A program made the translations under genes and the position numbers. From positions 1-7,665 of the forward strand of contig DEHY01000183.1 in the NCBI GenBank assembly GCA_002352185.1: a stretch of DNA of 7,665 nucleotides, in the 5' to 3' direction. The notes below the pieces were generated by a model. The model saw only the letters and a list, made by a program, of their open reading frames with translations. It had not been told where the DNA came from and did not search any database. Shown piece by piece: positions 1-7,050 of this stretch (positions are counted from its first letter, which is position 1; the number at the start of each line of letters is the position of its first letter). The DNA comes from Competibacteraceae bacterium UBA2788. GTDB taxonomy: Bacteria; Pseudomonadota; Gammaproteobacteria; Competibacterales; Competibacteraceae.

Positions 1-30
1 AGTTCCGCGCCGCGCTGGCCGGCTCCGCCC
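1..30 (-). other. Probable 20-bp micro-inversion in hsdR between 8-bp inverted repeats
   Basis: The HsdR frame ends at the edge as [12 protein letters not shown], which is unlike the family (TSRAEF-x-x-x-L then about four residues then PRLL). Read on the plus strand, positions 1-29 encode [10 protein letters not shown], just what should follow RA in HsdR. This is explained if the 20 bases at 3-22 are inverted between the arm CTCCGCCC (23-30) and a partner GGGCGGAG, of which only the last two bases (1-2) are inside the window. The inversion would keep the reading frame. The partner arm outside the window is a prediction. Confidence 0.5.
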
Positions 31-934
31 GCGAGGTAATGCGCGGCGAAGGCGAGTTCTCGCCGATCACCCCGGCGTTGCGCATCACCCCGACAATCTG
101 CTTGTCCAGCTCGTCGCGGTCGGTGATGATCAGAATGCGCGCCTCGGGGTCGTGTTCCAGCAGCCACTTGGCGATGAACACCATGAGGATGCTCTTGCCG
201 CTGCCCTGGGTGTGCCAGACGCCGCCGCCCTCAAGCTTGGCGATGCGCTCCTGCGCCGCCTTCACGCCGGCGTATTGATGCGGACGCGGCGCCTTCTTCC
301 GCCCGGCGTCGAAGATGATGAAATTGCGGATCAGGTCGAGCAGCCGCGTCTTGTTGCAAAGCTGCGCCAGAGGCCGGTCGAGCAGCGCCCCGGCGGCGAG
401 GGTTGCGCCCGCTTCGGCCTGAGTTTCATCCTTCCACTCCACAAAGAGCTGTTCCGGCGAGCTGCGATTGAGTTCGATGACCACGATGGCGATGCCATTG
501 AGGTAGAGTACGATGTCCGGGCGACGCTCATAACCGCCGCGCAATGTCACCTCCTCGGCCAAGGCAAAATCGTTCTTGGCAGGATTCGCCCAGTCGATCA
601 GGTGTACCGTCTCATGCGCCTGCCCGGCGGCGATTTGCACCGGCACGCCGTAGTGCAGCAATTGGTAAGTGCGCAGGTTGGCCTGGTAAAGCGTGATGCC
701 GGTGGCGTCGGCGGCGGTCTCCAGTTTTTGCACGGCGGCGGAGATGTGGGCGGCGGAATAGCCACGGTCCGCGAGGTTGTCGCGCAGCAGCGCCGTCTCG
801 ATGGGGCGGTTGTTCTCGCGCTGGTTCCATTCGCCGAGGTAGCGGTGGCCTAGCCCATCGGGCCGCGCCTTGTCGGTGAACAGGTCGATGACGCGGTTCT
901 GCGTCTTGCGTTCGGAGCGCGGTTGTTCAGGCAT
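1..934 (-). CDS. hsdR: Type I restriction enzyme HsdR, N-terminal part, nuclease domain deleted
   Basis: HsdR is the motor and nuclease subunit of type I restriction enzymes; it joins HsdM2S, translocates DNA using ATP and cuts it. The frame is open from ATG (934-932) to the left edge, 311 codons, so the C-terminal part lies outside the window. The N-terminus reads [19 protein letters not shown], typical of the family. The nuclease motif is recognisable as R-R-P-D140 followed by V-I-E154-L-N156-R-S-S; the D-to-E spacing of 14 matches EcoR124I (D151, E165, K167, from memory). The catalytic Lys is Asn here. After S159 the protein jumps straight to [11 protein letters not shown], whereas family members carry about 45-55 more residues, including the Q-x-x-x-Y motif. 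The helicase part then looks normal: RPHQY, then Walker A HTQGSGKS with K247, then [10 protein letters not shown]. The start overlaps the hsdS stop by 8 nt, implying translational coupling. Identification is firm; nuclease activity is doubtful. Confidence 0.9.
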   Translation of the reverse strand, partial: MPEQPRSERKTQNRVIDLFTDKARPDGLGHRYLGEWNQRENNRPIETALLRDNLADRGYSAAHISAAVQKLETAADATGITLYQANLRTYQLLHYGVPVQIAAGQAHETVHLIDWANPAKNDFALAEEVTLRGGYERRPDIVLYLNGIAIVVIELNRSSPEQLFVEWKDETQAEAGATLAAGALLDRPLAQLCNKTRLLDLIRNFIIFDAGRKKAPRPHQYAGVKAAQERIAKLEGGGVWHTQGSGKSILMVFIAKWLLEHDPEARILIITDRDELDKQIVGVMRNAGVIGENSPSPRITSRAEPASAARN

Positions 935-1244
935 GGGCAACCTCGGGGGAAACGAGTCGGGTCCTGCCGGTCAGCAGTTTCTGCGTCATGGCCTGCTTGA
1001 GGGCGTGGGTTTTGTCGCGCCGCGCTGCCAGCGCCGCCAGTTCGGCGTCCATGTCGGAGAGGACGGCGGCGATGGCGGTTTGTTCGGGGAGCGGTGGAAG
1101 CGTAGCCGTGATACTGGACAGGGCGGCTGCGCTGATGTGTACCACGGCATCACCCTGTCCCTTGCTCGCCTTCTGCGCATTAATAATCATAGTGTTACAG
1201 TAGTAACCCATGAACATCGGATTTACGCCAGCAGGTCGAAGAAT
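927..1244 (-). pseudogene. hsdS: HsdS specificity subunit, C-terminal fragment after a frameshift
   Basis: This is the distal part of the DNA-recognition subunit, about 105 codons, reading from ILRPAGVNPMF through ASKGQGDAVVHIS to the stop at 929-927. It carries the end of the second target recognition domain and the distal conserved helix region. LPPLPEQTAIAAVLSDMD and KLLTGRTRL here mirror LPPIAEQRAIAAALSDVD and QLLTGQTRL in the 5' fragment, the two-fold repeat that is the hallmark of HsdS. The fragment has no plausible start of its own; an ATG at 1274 is in frame but the first codons after it do not look like HsdS. The 2170-927 span is 1244 nt, one short of a multiple of three, so restoring one base near 1244 would give a 414-residue HsdS. 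The stop overlaps the hsdR start by 8 nt. Confidence 0.85.
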
Positions 1245-2170
1245 ACAGTGTCGCCACCCGCATATGCTTCGCAACCATCAACGAACGCGACGCATTTGCC
1301 GATCTCCTCCTTGGTTGCGCCGGAGCCAGCAAACAACAAGTCACCGTGTTTTAGTCGAGTTGAAGTTGCGGCGACCTCGGCAGAAATCCAGGAATTGAAC
1401 CGTTTGATGTGGTCGTTGTGGTGCGTATAAATCTCACCGTAGCGGATGCAAGGCAGATTGCCGCTATGCGCTTCGTCTTTCCTGACCCCACTCCCTTTCA
1501 AGAAAGTCCCGATATCCCCCAACCGCTTCACCTCCCACTCCCCTTTGAAGCCGGGGAGGCGGGTTTGGCCGGTGAGGAGTTGCTGCATGTCGGCCTGTTT
1601 GAAGTCGCGCTTCTTGGCAATGAGCCGCTCCAGCCCGCCCAGCAGCGCATCCACATCAGACAAGGCGGCGGCGATGGCGCGTTGTTCAGCGATGGGGGGA
1701 AGTGGCAAGCCGTACGCCTTCAATGCGGGCATCTCCACTCCAGTCTGGCCCGATGATCTGCGAGACAGAGCGTCGATTAGCTGGAACAGAGATTCTTGCT
1801 TGAGGACGTTGAGGAAGAACTCGCGGTCAGCGCGCTGATTCGGCGTTGCCTTGATCGGCGCCACGTTGTAAGCGCCTTCGATTCCACGAAGAATCTGAAA
1901 GATAGGCGGCCCATATCTCCCAATCATGATGTCGTCGGCAGTGCAGCGCTTTCGTGCAAGAAGCTCAGAAATGTAGCAAACGTACTCGTCCGACTTGTAG
2001 TCTCGAATTTGAATCAGCCGGACATAGCCTGCTGTTGGAGCGAATCTGAACGTGAATCGCGGCGGCTGCGAGCCGCCTGAGAACGCGCAGACATCGCCAA
2101 TTGTCGTCGCCTCCCAATCCTCCGGGATCACCCCCACCTCCGTCAGCTTGTACCCCGGCTTCACTTCCAT
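1223..2170 (-). CDS. hsdS: Type I R-M specificity subunit HsdS, N-terminal fragment (frameshifted)
   Basis: HsdS determines the bipartite DNA site recognised by both methylation and cleavage complexes. I chose the ATG at 2170 because it begins MEVKPGYKLTEVGVIPEDWE, a standard HsdS opening, and overlaps the hsdM stop by 10 nt; longer starts run into hsdM. The fragment is 315 residues. The first target recognition domain spans about 20-150 (with GYVRLIQIRDYKS, IGRYGPP and GAYNVAPIKATP). The central conserved spacer is about 153-205 (LPPIAEQ, then an Ala- and Leu-rich helix, ending LLTGQTRL). The second recognition domain starts at about 210 (CIRYGEIYT, GDLLFAGSG, EEIGKCVAF, YAGGDTV). After V309 the frame goes off into FFDLLA and a stop (1225-1223), while homologous coding continues in another frame. 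One base is missing at about 1243-1246. The target sequence cannot be read from the protein. Confidence 0.87.
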   Translation of the reverse strand: MEVKPGYKLTEVGVIPEDWEATTIGDVCAFSGGSQPPRFTFRFAPTAGYVRLIQIRDYKSDEYVCYISELLARKRCTADDIMIGRYGPPIFQILRGIEGAYNVAPIKATPNQRADREFFLNVLKQESLFQLIDALSRRSSGQTGVEMPALKAYGLPLPPIAEQRAIAAALSDVDALLGGLERLIAKKRDFKQADMQQLLTGQTRLPGFKGEWEVKRLGDIGTFLKGSGVRKDEAHSGNLPCIRYGEIYTHHNDHIKRFNSWISAEVAATSTRLKHGDLLFAGSGATKEEIGKCVAFVDGCEAYAGGDTVFFDLLA

Positions 2171-4257
2171 GTCGCCCCCATCCGCTTCAGGTGTTCCTCC
2201 ACCCGCGCCGCCAGCGTCGCCACCTCGTCGGTGAGCTGCGGCAGCGGCGTGGCGTAGCGTTCGGCCAGTTCGCGGATGCGTCCGGTGAGGGTCTGGGAAA
2301 TGCGATCCAGTTCGCCTTGCACGGCGGCGGCGAGGTGGGCCATCCATTTGTCGTCCACCACCAGCGTCTTGATTTCAGCCTCGCTGAGCTTCGGGTATTT
2401 CTCGTAGGCCAGCGTGTCGAGCGCGACCTCGGCCTCCTTAACCTGCTTTTTCAGCGCAGTGATCCGGCTGCTCAGGTCGAGCCACTGCTGCAAGATTTTC
2501 AGCTCCTCCGCGCCGTCGGGATCGCGGCCAATCTCGCGCACCCGCTCCTTCACAGCGGTGGCGGTGATGTTGTCGTAGCCGGAAAAGGCGGCATCCTCAC
2601 CGCCGTGTTCCTCCTCCAGTTCGGCGAGGCTGGCGGTGGCCGCTTCCAGTTTGGCCTGCTCGGCCTCGATAACGGCCTGCTCCTGGGCGAAGTAGCGGGC
2701 GACGATGAGCGGCTTGGGGATCAGATCGCAGGCCCAGCCCTTGTCCTTGCGCTTGCTTTTCTTGTCGGTTTCGACGATGCGGGCCGGCTGGGCGATCCAG
2801 CCGTTGGCGGCGATCAGGTAGGCGTCGTCCTGCATCGTCTCGGCCCAGTAGTCCATCAGGTGCTGGTAGAGGTCGTAGGCGTCGAGCAGCGGGGTCTGCT
2901 TGAAGGTGACGAGCAACGCCTCGGCGATGGACTCGATCAGACCCTTGGGGTGACCGTCCTGGTCGAAGCCGGTGAGCGGCGGGGTGACGGCGGCGCGCCA
3001 GTCGGCAAAGCGCCGGGTGGCGGCCCGGTTGAAAGCGGTGAATTCGGCATGGCCGAAGATGGCGGGCTTGACCTCGGACAGCGGCAGCGTGAGGCGGGCG
3101 TAGCCGGGGCGCAGCGATGCAAACAGAGCGGCGCGCACGCCGGGCAGCACCTGCCAGTAGTCGCCCAGCGCGTCGAGATCGCGCTCGGGGATGCCGCCGC
3201 GCAGGTGGCCGTCGATGTCCTGCACGTCTTCCGGCTCGGTGCTGTCGATGTAGCGCGGCAGATTGAGGTTGAAATCATTCTTCGGGTCGGCGATTTCGCT
3301 GAGCGGCGCCATGCGGGCGTAGCGCGAGGCGTCGACCTGCTTGGTGAAGGTATCGACGATGCGGTGGATGTCCTGTTCGCGCAGGCGGTTCTTGTTGCCG
3401 TCCTTGATGAAGCCCTTGCTGGCGTCGAGCATGAACACGCCCTTGCGGGCGGCGGCGTTCTCCTTGTCGAGTACCAGGATGCAGGCGGGGATGCCGGTGC
3501 CGTAGAACAGGTTGGCCGGCAGGCCGATGATGCCCTTGAGGATGCCGGAGCGGACGAGCCGCTGGCGGATGATGGCCTCGGCGTTGCCCCGAAACAGCAC
3601 GCCGTGCGGCAGGATGCAGGCGGCTTTGCCCGTGCCCTTCAGGCTGCGGATGATGTGCAGCAGATAAGCGTAGTCGCCCTGTCTGGTCGGCGGCTCGCCC
3701 CAGACGAAGCGCTGGTAGGGATCGTTGGCCGGCGTGATGCCGCTACTCCAAGTCTTGTCGGAAAACGGTGGATTGGCGACCACGTAGTCGTAGGTGCGCA
3801 GTCGCTCGCCGTCCTTGAACCTAGGCGCGGCCAGGGTGTTGCCCGACAGGATGTTGGCGGTCGGGAAGTTGTGCAGGATCATATTCATCCGGGCCAAGCC
3901 CGCCGTGGTCACGTCTTTTTCCTGCCCTTCGAGCGTGATGTGCTTGCCGGCCTCGGCGGCCACCTTCAGCAGCAGCGAGCCGGAACCGCAGGTGGGGTCG
4001 TAGGCGGTGGTGGACGCTTTGGTGTTGTTGGGTGCGATGCCGATCACCTTGGCGATGACCCGGCTGACCTCGGATGGGGTGTAGAACTGGCCCTTGCTCT
4101 TGCCGCTCTCGGTGGCGAAGTGGCGCATCAGGTATTCATAGGCGTCGCCGAGGATATCGTCGTGTTCGGCGCGGTTCTGCGAAAAATCAAGTTCCGGCTT
4201 CTGGAATTTGATGAATAGCATGAACAGGACATAGTCCTTGTACTGGCTTGCGTCCAT
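2161..4257 (-). CDS. hsdM: Type I R-M DNA adenine methyltransferase subunit HsdM, N-terminally damaged
   Basis: HsdM transfers a methyl group from S-adenosylmethionine to adenine N6 in the site chosen by HsdS. The open frame is 698 codons, starting MDASQYKDYVLFMLFIK. SAM-binding motif I is D87PTCGSGS and catalytic motif IV is N162PPF; FYTPSEV (58-64) is the usual approach to the methylase fold. A long C-terminal extension (about 515-690) is rich in charged coiled-coil sequence, normal for this HsdM subfamily of about 800 residues. K17 is followed directly by FQKPELDFS, whereas relatives have about 80 more residues there, so most of the N-terminal helical domain seems lost in frame (junction near 4206/4207). 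ATG 4257 corresponds to about residue 23 of relatives; the true start at 4324 is cut off by a 1-nt insertion. The methylase core looks intact, but assembly with HsdS and the DNA may be impaired. The stop overlaps hsdS. Confidence 0.93.
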   Translation of the reverse strand: MDASQYKDYVLFMLFIKFQKPELDFSQNRAEHDDILGDAYEYLMRHFATESGKSKGQFYTPSEVSRVIAKVIGIAPNNTKASTTAYDPTCGSGSLLLKVAAEAGKHITLEGQEKDVTTAGLARMNMILHNFPTANILSGNTLAAPRFKDGERLRTYDYVVANPPFSDKTWSSGITPANDPYQRFVWGEPPTRQGDYAYLLHIIRSLKGTGKAACILPHGVLFRGNAEAIIRQRLVRSGILKGIIGLPANLFYGTGIPACILVLDKENAAARKGVFMLDASKGFIKDGNKNRLREQDIHRIVDTFTKQVDASRYARMAPLSEIADPKNDFNLNLPRYIDSTEPEDVQDIDGHLRGGIPERDLDALGDYWQVLPGVRAALFASLRPGYARLTLPLSEVKPAIFGHAEFTAFNRAATRRFADWRAAVTPPLTGFDQDGHPKGLIESIAEALLVTFKQTPLLDAYDLYQHLMDYWAETMQDDAYLIAANGWIAQPARIVETDKKSKRKDKGWACDLIPKPLIVARYFAQEQAVIEAEQAKLEAATASLAELEEEHGGEDAAFSGYDNITATAVKERVREIGRDPDGAEELKILQQWLDLSSRITALKKQVKEAEVALDTLAYEKYPKLSEAEIKTLVVDDKWMAHLAAAVQGELDRISQTLTGRIRELAERYATPLPQLTDEVATLAARVEEHLKRMGATWK

Positions 4258-4324
4258 ACCGCCGCGCAGTTCATCGCAGGAGGCCCCACAGGGAGGAATA
4301 GAGGTCGGATTTCTTGATAGCCAT
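4258..4324 (-). pseudogene. hsdM: Original hsdM 5' end, separated by a 1-nt insertion
   Basis: From ATG at 4324 the minus strand reads MAIKKSDLYSSLWGLLR and stops. Relatives begin MAIKKSDLYSSLWASCDELRGG followed by MDASQYKD. Removing one base from the C-run at 4284-4287 (G-run on the coding strand) gives exactly that continuation, and the 22 codons then join the MDASQ frame at 4257. This places the ancestral start at 4324 and shows a +1 frameshift in a homopolymer, either a real mutation or a consensus error. No strong ribosome binding site is visible upstream of 4324 or 4257. Confidence 0.8.
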
Positions 4325-4358
4325 GGGTGGATTGCGATGGTTCTCGTTATGAGTTGAC

Positions 4359-4371
4359 GGGCAGGATGCCC
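4359..4371. repeat. Small hairpin in the intergenic gap before hsdM
   Basis: GGGCA, a 3-nt loop and TGCCC form a 5-bp GC-rich stem in the 147-bp gap between the diguanylate cyclase and hsdM. No T-run follows on either strand, so it is not a convincing terminator. It may be part of a dispersed intergenic repeat together with the motif at 4387-4412. Confidence 0.4.
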
Positions 4372-4386
4372 ACACTACGACAAATG

Positions 4387-4412
4387 CCACAACTCACACA
4401 GGATCGCTATAG
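4387..4412 (+). repeat. Dispersed 26-bp motif, copy 1
   Basis: This stretch begins CCACAACT and ends GGATCGCTATAG. It matches 7051-7076 in 21 of 26 positions, in the same orientation, so the two copies bracket the diguanylate cyclase gene. Four of the five differences are C/T changes. Function is unknown; it may be an intergenic repeat family. Confidence 0.6.
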
Positions 4413-4433
4413 TTATTGGGTAGGTCCCGCCAA
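4406..4433 (-). promoter_or_regulatory. Candidate sigma70-type promoter for hsdMSR
   Basis: On the minus strand TTGGCG (4433-4428) is followed after 16 nt by TATAGC (4411-4406), each 4 of 6 to consensus. It lies about 80 nt upstream of the ancestral hsdM start, in the only gap before the operon. The -10 falls inside the repeated motif, so the match could be chance. Confidence 0.25.
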
Positions 4434-4471
4434 CCGATTGGTCTGTTCCCTTGCCGAATTCACGCCAACCA

Positions 4472-6802
4472 TCATCCGCCATTCCACAGATGCACCTGAT
4501 TCTTGCCGGCGTGTTTGGCGGTATACATCGCCATATCCGCGTATTGGGTCAGGGTCTCGGCGATTTCAGCGTGTTGCGGATACAGAGCCACCCCGATGCT
4601 GCCCGAAATTCGTGCCGGCCCCTGCGGCAAATCGAACGGTTCGGCCAGGCTGGCGACCAGTTCAGTCGCTACGCGCACCGCACTCTCGGACTCGGTGATG
4701 TCGGGCAGAATAACGGCGAATTCATCGCCCCCCATCCGCGCCATGGTGTCGCTGTCGCGGATCCGGTTCTTCAGCCGCCGAGCCACCTGTTGCAGCAGGG
4801 CATCGCCGGCGGCGTGGCCGAGACTGTCATTCACGGCTTTAAAGCCGTCGAGATCGATCCACAGCACTGCCGCGCCACTTTCGCGGCGCTTGGCGCGGCG
4901 CAATGCCTGGCCGATCCGGTCCCAGAACAGGCTGCGGTTGGGCAAATCGGTCAGGGCGTCGTAATGGGCCAGGGTCCAGAGCCGTTCATCCTGCTGGCGA
5001 CGCGCAGTAGCATTGGTCAGGACCATGATCGCGCCATCCATGGACTGATCGGAATGACACAGGTTGATCCAGTGGGCCGCGCACCAGAGGCTGGTGCGGT
5101 TCAGCCGGAATTCCAGCCATTGCACCTCATCGCTCTGGCGATTGATCTGCCAGATGAACTCCACATAGTCACGGTCATCGGGATGTACGAAGTCGAGAAT
5201 GTAGCGACCTTGAGCCTGCTCCGGGGTGCAGCCGGTCAGCGCGCAGCCATTGGCGTTGAGGTAGCGGCAGCGTTGGGCGCTATCGAGTTCCAGCACCCCT
5301 ACCGGAGCCGCCGCCAGCAACACCTGAAGATGCCGCTCCTTGGCCGCCAGTTCGTCATTGGTCTGATGCAGGGCGCGGGTGCGCTCGGAGACTTCCTGGA
5401 GCAAATCTTGGTTGTAGTTGCGCAGCAGCGCTTCCGCCTGCCGTGATCGGGAGACATCAACGGCGGTGCCGCGATAGCCGGTCAGCTCGCCCGATTCGTC
5501 CCACAGGGGCAGTCCGTTGAGTTGGATCCAGCGCGGGGCGTCCCCGGGGCTTTGCAGGGCAATCTCCAGGTGGTAAAACGGCTGCTGTTGAATCAGGACG
5601 TGTTCGAGCGCAGCCAGGTGCGGTTGTAGCCCCTCGCTCAGCAGTAGCCGCCAGGATTGGCCCGGCGTCAGCACAACATGCTGCGCCAGCCGCCCGCTGG
5701 CTTCGAGCAAGCGGCCCTCGGCATCGGTTTCCCACAGCAGATCGTTGGAAACGCTGGCGAAATCCCGGTAGCGCACAATAAGCCGGTTGCGCGCTTCCAC
5801 CGCTCCGCCGAGCCACAGCCCCATCAGGGCGATGGCGATCATCTCCAACTGATAGGGCAGGGCGTCTTCGCCGTGGCCGAACAGCGCGATGAGCAGGACC
5901 AGCCCGCTATCCAGCACCGCCACTGCCAGCACCGCGCCGCGCAATCCGTAGCGCAACGCCAGCCCGGCCAGCGGCAACAGCAGCAACAGAGCGATGAGCG
6001 GGAAATCCCGGTTCAGATCCAGGCTCCAGGGAATACCGAATACCAGCAGCAACGCCAGCGCCAGTATCAGCGTCGTGCTGAGATCGGAGTAGCCGTTTGC
6101 CGCAGTAGACCCGCATGACCGACGCCAGCGGCCCTGTCGCAGGTAATGGCGGAGACCGGGCCACACCCGCACCAGCAGCAGCGGCGCTATCGTGATAATT
6201 CCGATGAAATCGCCAATCAACCCGGAGAGAAGGGCGTCCGGCCACGGCGTCAGTGGCATTGGATCGGAGTAGATCGAGCGAAATGTGCCGGCCACGGCGG
6301 CCAGCGCACTCACGGCCAAGGCGGCAGTGAGAAACAGGAGGCTATGGCCGGGATGGGTGAAATCCCACGAATCGCGCATCCACCGACGCAGGGGCAGCAG
6401 CACCACGGCGTAAACGAGCGGCGGCGCAAACAAGCCATAGAGCCACCAGAGCGGCGGGGCGGGTAAGAATGGAGGTACAGGCTCCATTCCTGTCGGCGTG
6501 AGCAGTAACAGCAGACCATGCGCCTGTATCACCGCCAGCTCCAGCAATAGACCACGTCCGCCCAAAACCAGCAGGCAGCAGAAGCGTAGCCCTGCCGGCA
6601 GATACCACAGACTGGCGCCACCCAGGCTATTCAGCAGACCGGTGGCGTACCAGGCGGCTATCCACAGCGCGAGGTAGGCCCCGCTAACCATCAGGAAGCG
6701 CCGCCACTGGATAAAAGGCAGGGATGCTGGAGGGAGTGTTTCATTTTTAATCAATGGGGTGCAGCCTGGTATTTGTCCGCTGCTTGATTTGCTGCGACAC
6801 AC
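4472..6802 (-). CDS. Membrane-anchored diguanylate cyclase, MASE1-PAS-PAS-GGDEF
   Basis: The enzyme should make cyclic di-GMP from two GTP at the inner membrane in response to a signal sensed by its N-terminal and PAS domains. In 776 residues I see an eight-or-so-segment hydrophobic MASE1-like region (about 38-335, with the typical LWYLPAGLRF), a PAS domain (343-452, ending GYRGTAVDVSRSRQ), a short coiled coil (455-490), a second PAS (490-600, with FVHPDDR) and a GGDEF domain (605-773). The GGDEF domain has DALTDLPNR, the metal-binding IDLDGFK with D650, GGDEF at 691-695 and the product-inhibition I-site R682-x-x-D685 five residues before it. There is no EAL domain, so no phosphodiesterase activity is expected. 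The longest frame starts at GTG 6802 with no clear ribosome binding site; ATG 6691 (residue 38), just before the first membrane segment, is a real alternative. It is probably transcribed alone. The frame is undamaged, unlike the operon downstream. Confidence 0.93.
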   Translation of the reverse strand: MCRSKSSSGQIPGCTPLIKNETLPPASLPFIQWRRFLMVSGAYLALWIAAWYATGLLNSLGGASLWYLPAGLRFCCLLVLGGRGLLLELAVIQAHGLLLLLTPTGMEPVPPFLPAPPLWWLYGLFAPPLVYAVVLLPLRRWMRDSWDFTHPGHSLLFLTAALAVSALAAVAGTFRSIYSDPMPLTPWPDALLSGLIGDFIGIITIAPLLLVRVWPGLRHYLRQGRWRRSCGSTAANGYSDLSTTLILALALLLVFGIPWSLDLNRDFPLIALLLLLPLAGLALRYGLRGAVLAVAVLDSGLVLLIALFGHGEDALPYQLEMIAIALMGLWLGGAVEARNRLIVRYRDFASVSNDLLWETDAEGRLLEASGRLAQHVVLTPGQSWRLLLSEGLQPHLAALEHVLIQQQPFYHLEIALQSPGDAPRWIQLNGLPLWDESGELTGYRGTAVDVSRSRQAEALLRNYNQDLLQEVSERTRALHQTNDELAAKERHLQVLLAAAPVGVLELDSAQRCRYLNANGCALTGCTPEQAQGRYILDFVHPDDRDYVEFIWQINRQSDEVQWLEFRLNRTSLWCAAHWINLCHSDQSMDGAIMVLTNATARRQQDERLWTLAHYDALTDLPNRSLFWDRIGQALRRAKRRESGAAVLWIDLDGFKAVNDSLGHAAGDALLQQVARRLKNRIRDSDTMARMGGDEFAVILPDITESESAVRVATELVASLAEPFDLPQGPARISGSIGVALYPQHAEIAETLTQYADMAMYTAKHAGKNQVHLWNGG

Positions 6803-6807
6803 AATGC

Positions 6808-6837
6808 AAAATAATCACAAATCTAATTCAATAGCAA
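6808..6837 (-). promoter_or_regulatory. Candidate promoter for the diguanylate cyclase gene
   Basis: In an AT-rich stretch, minus-strand TTGCTA (6837-6832) is followed after 18 nt by TATTTT (6813-6808). Transcription would begin close to the GTG at 6802, which would leave it leaderless and would favour the internal ATG at 6691 as the start. Both hexamers are weak matches. Confidence 0.25.
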
Positions 6838-6945
6838 GTTTTTTGAGACGACAGGTCGTGCTGAGGCTATCCAGTGGAATATAGACTTCCAATGGGTGAG
6901 GCCGTTTCTCAACAGGGTTTGTTGGACCATGCCGGACTCACTCCC

Positions 6946-7034
6946 AATCCCCCCGCTTGCTGTGCTCACGCCTCCCTTTGTCAAAGGTGTGGGTTGAAGT
7001 CCCCCCCTTTGACAAAGGGGGGTTAGGGGGGATT
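6946..7034. repeat. Nested C-run/G-run inverted-repeat element
   Basis: Outer arms AATCCCCCC (6946-6954) and GGGGGGATT (7026-7034) are perfect inverted repeats. Inside them sit a perfect palindrome at 7002-7022 (10-bp arms of six C then TTTG, one central base) and a weaker one at 6975-6987 (CCTTTG, T, CAAAGG). It looks like two diverged copies of one palindromic unit lying head to head, a kind of non-coding repeat known from several bacterial genomes. It fills much of the 357-bp stretch without a gene (6803-7159). The rest of that stretch, about 6840-6945, shows nothing I recognise. Confidence 0.7.
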
Positions 7035-7050
7035 TCGCAGCCAGACACCG

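Noticed and set aside
152..853. A 233-codon plus-strand frame opposite hsdR
   Set aside because: The minus strand encodes an unmistakable HsdR with Walker A; the plus-strand product is Arg and Val-rich with no recognisable domain.
1223..1274. Programmed frameshifting to join the two hsdS halves
   Set aside because: No slippery heptamer is visible at the site, and a missing base fits the data more simply.
870..1838. Several plus-strand frames opposite hsdS
   Set aside because: They overlap each other and lie opposite clear HsdS coding on the minus strand; no family features.
2101..4218. A 705-codon plus-strand frame opposite hsdM
   Set aside because: It is an antisense shadow of a GC-rich gene with biased third positions; its translation is low-complexity Gly, Val and Ala-rich and resembles no family, while the minus strand carries clear HsdM motifs.
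4451..5446. A 331-codon plus-strand frame opposite the GGDEF domain
   Set aside because: It is antisense to intact GGDEF and PAS coding; the product has no recognisable domain.
6848..6859. Short inverted repeat ACGAC-AG-GTCGT beside a T-run
   Set aside because: The T-run is on the wrong side for a minus-strand terminator and the two-base loop is too tight for a stable hairpin; it could be a weak operator but nothing supports that.
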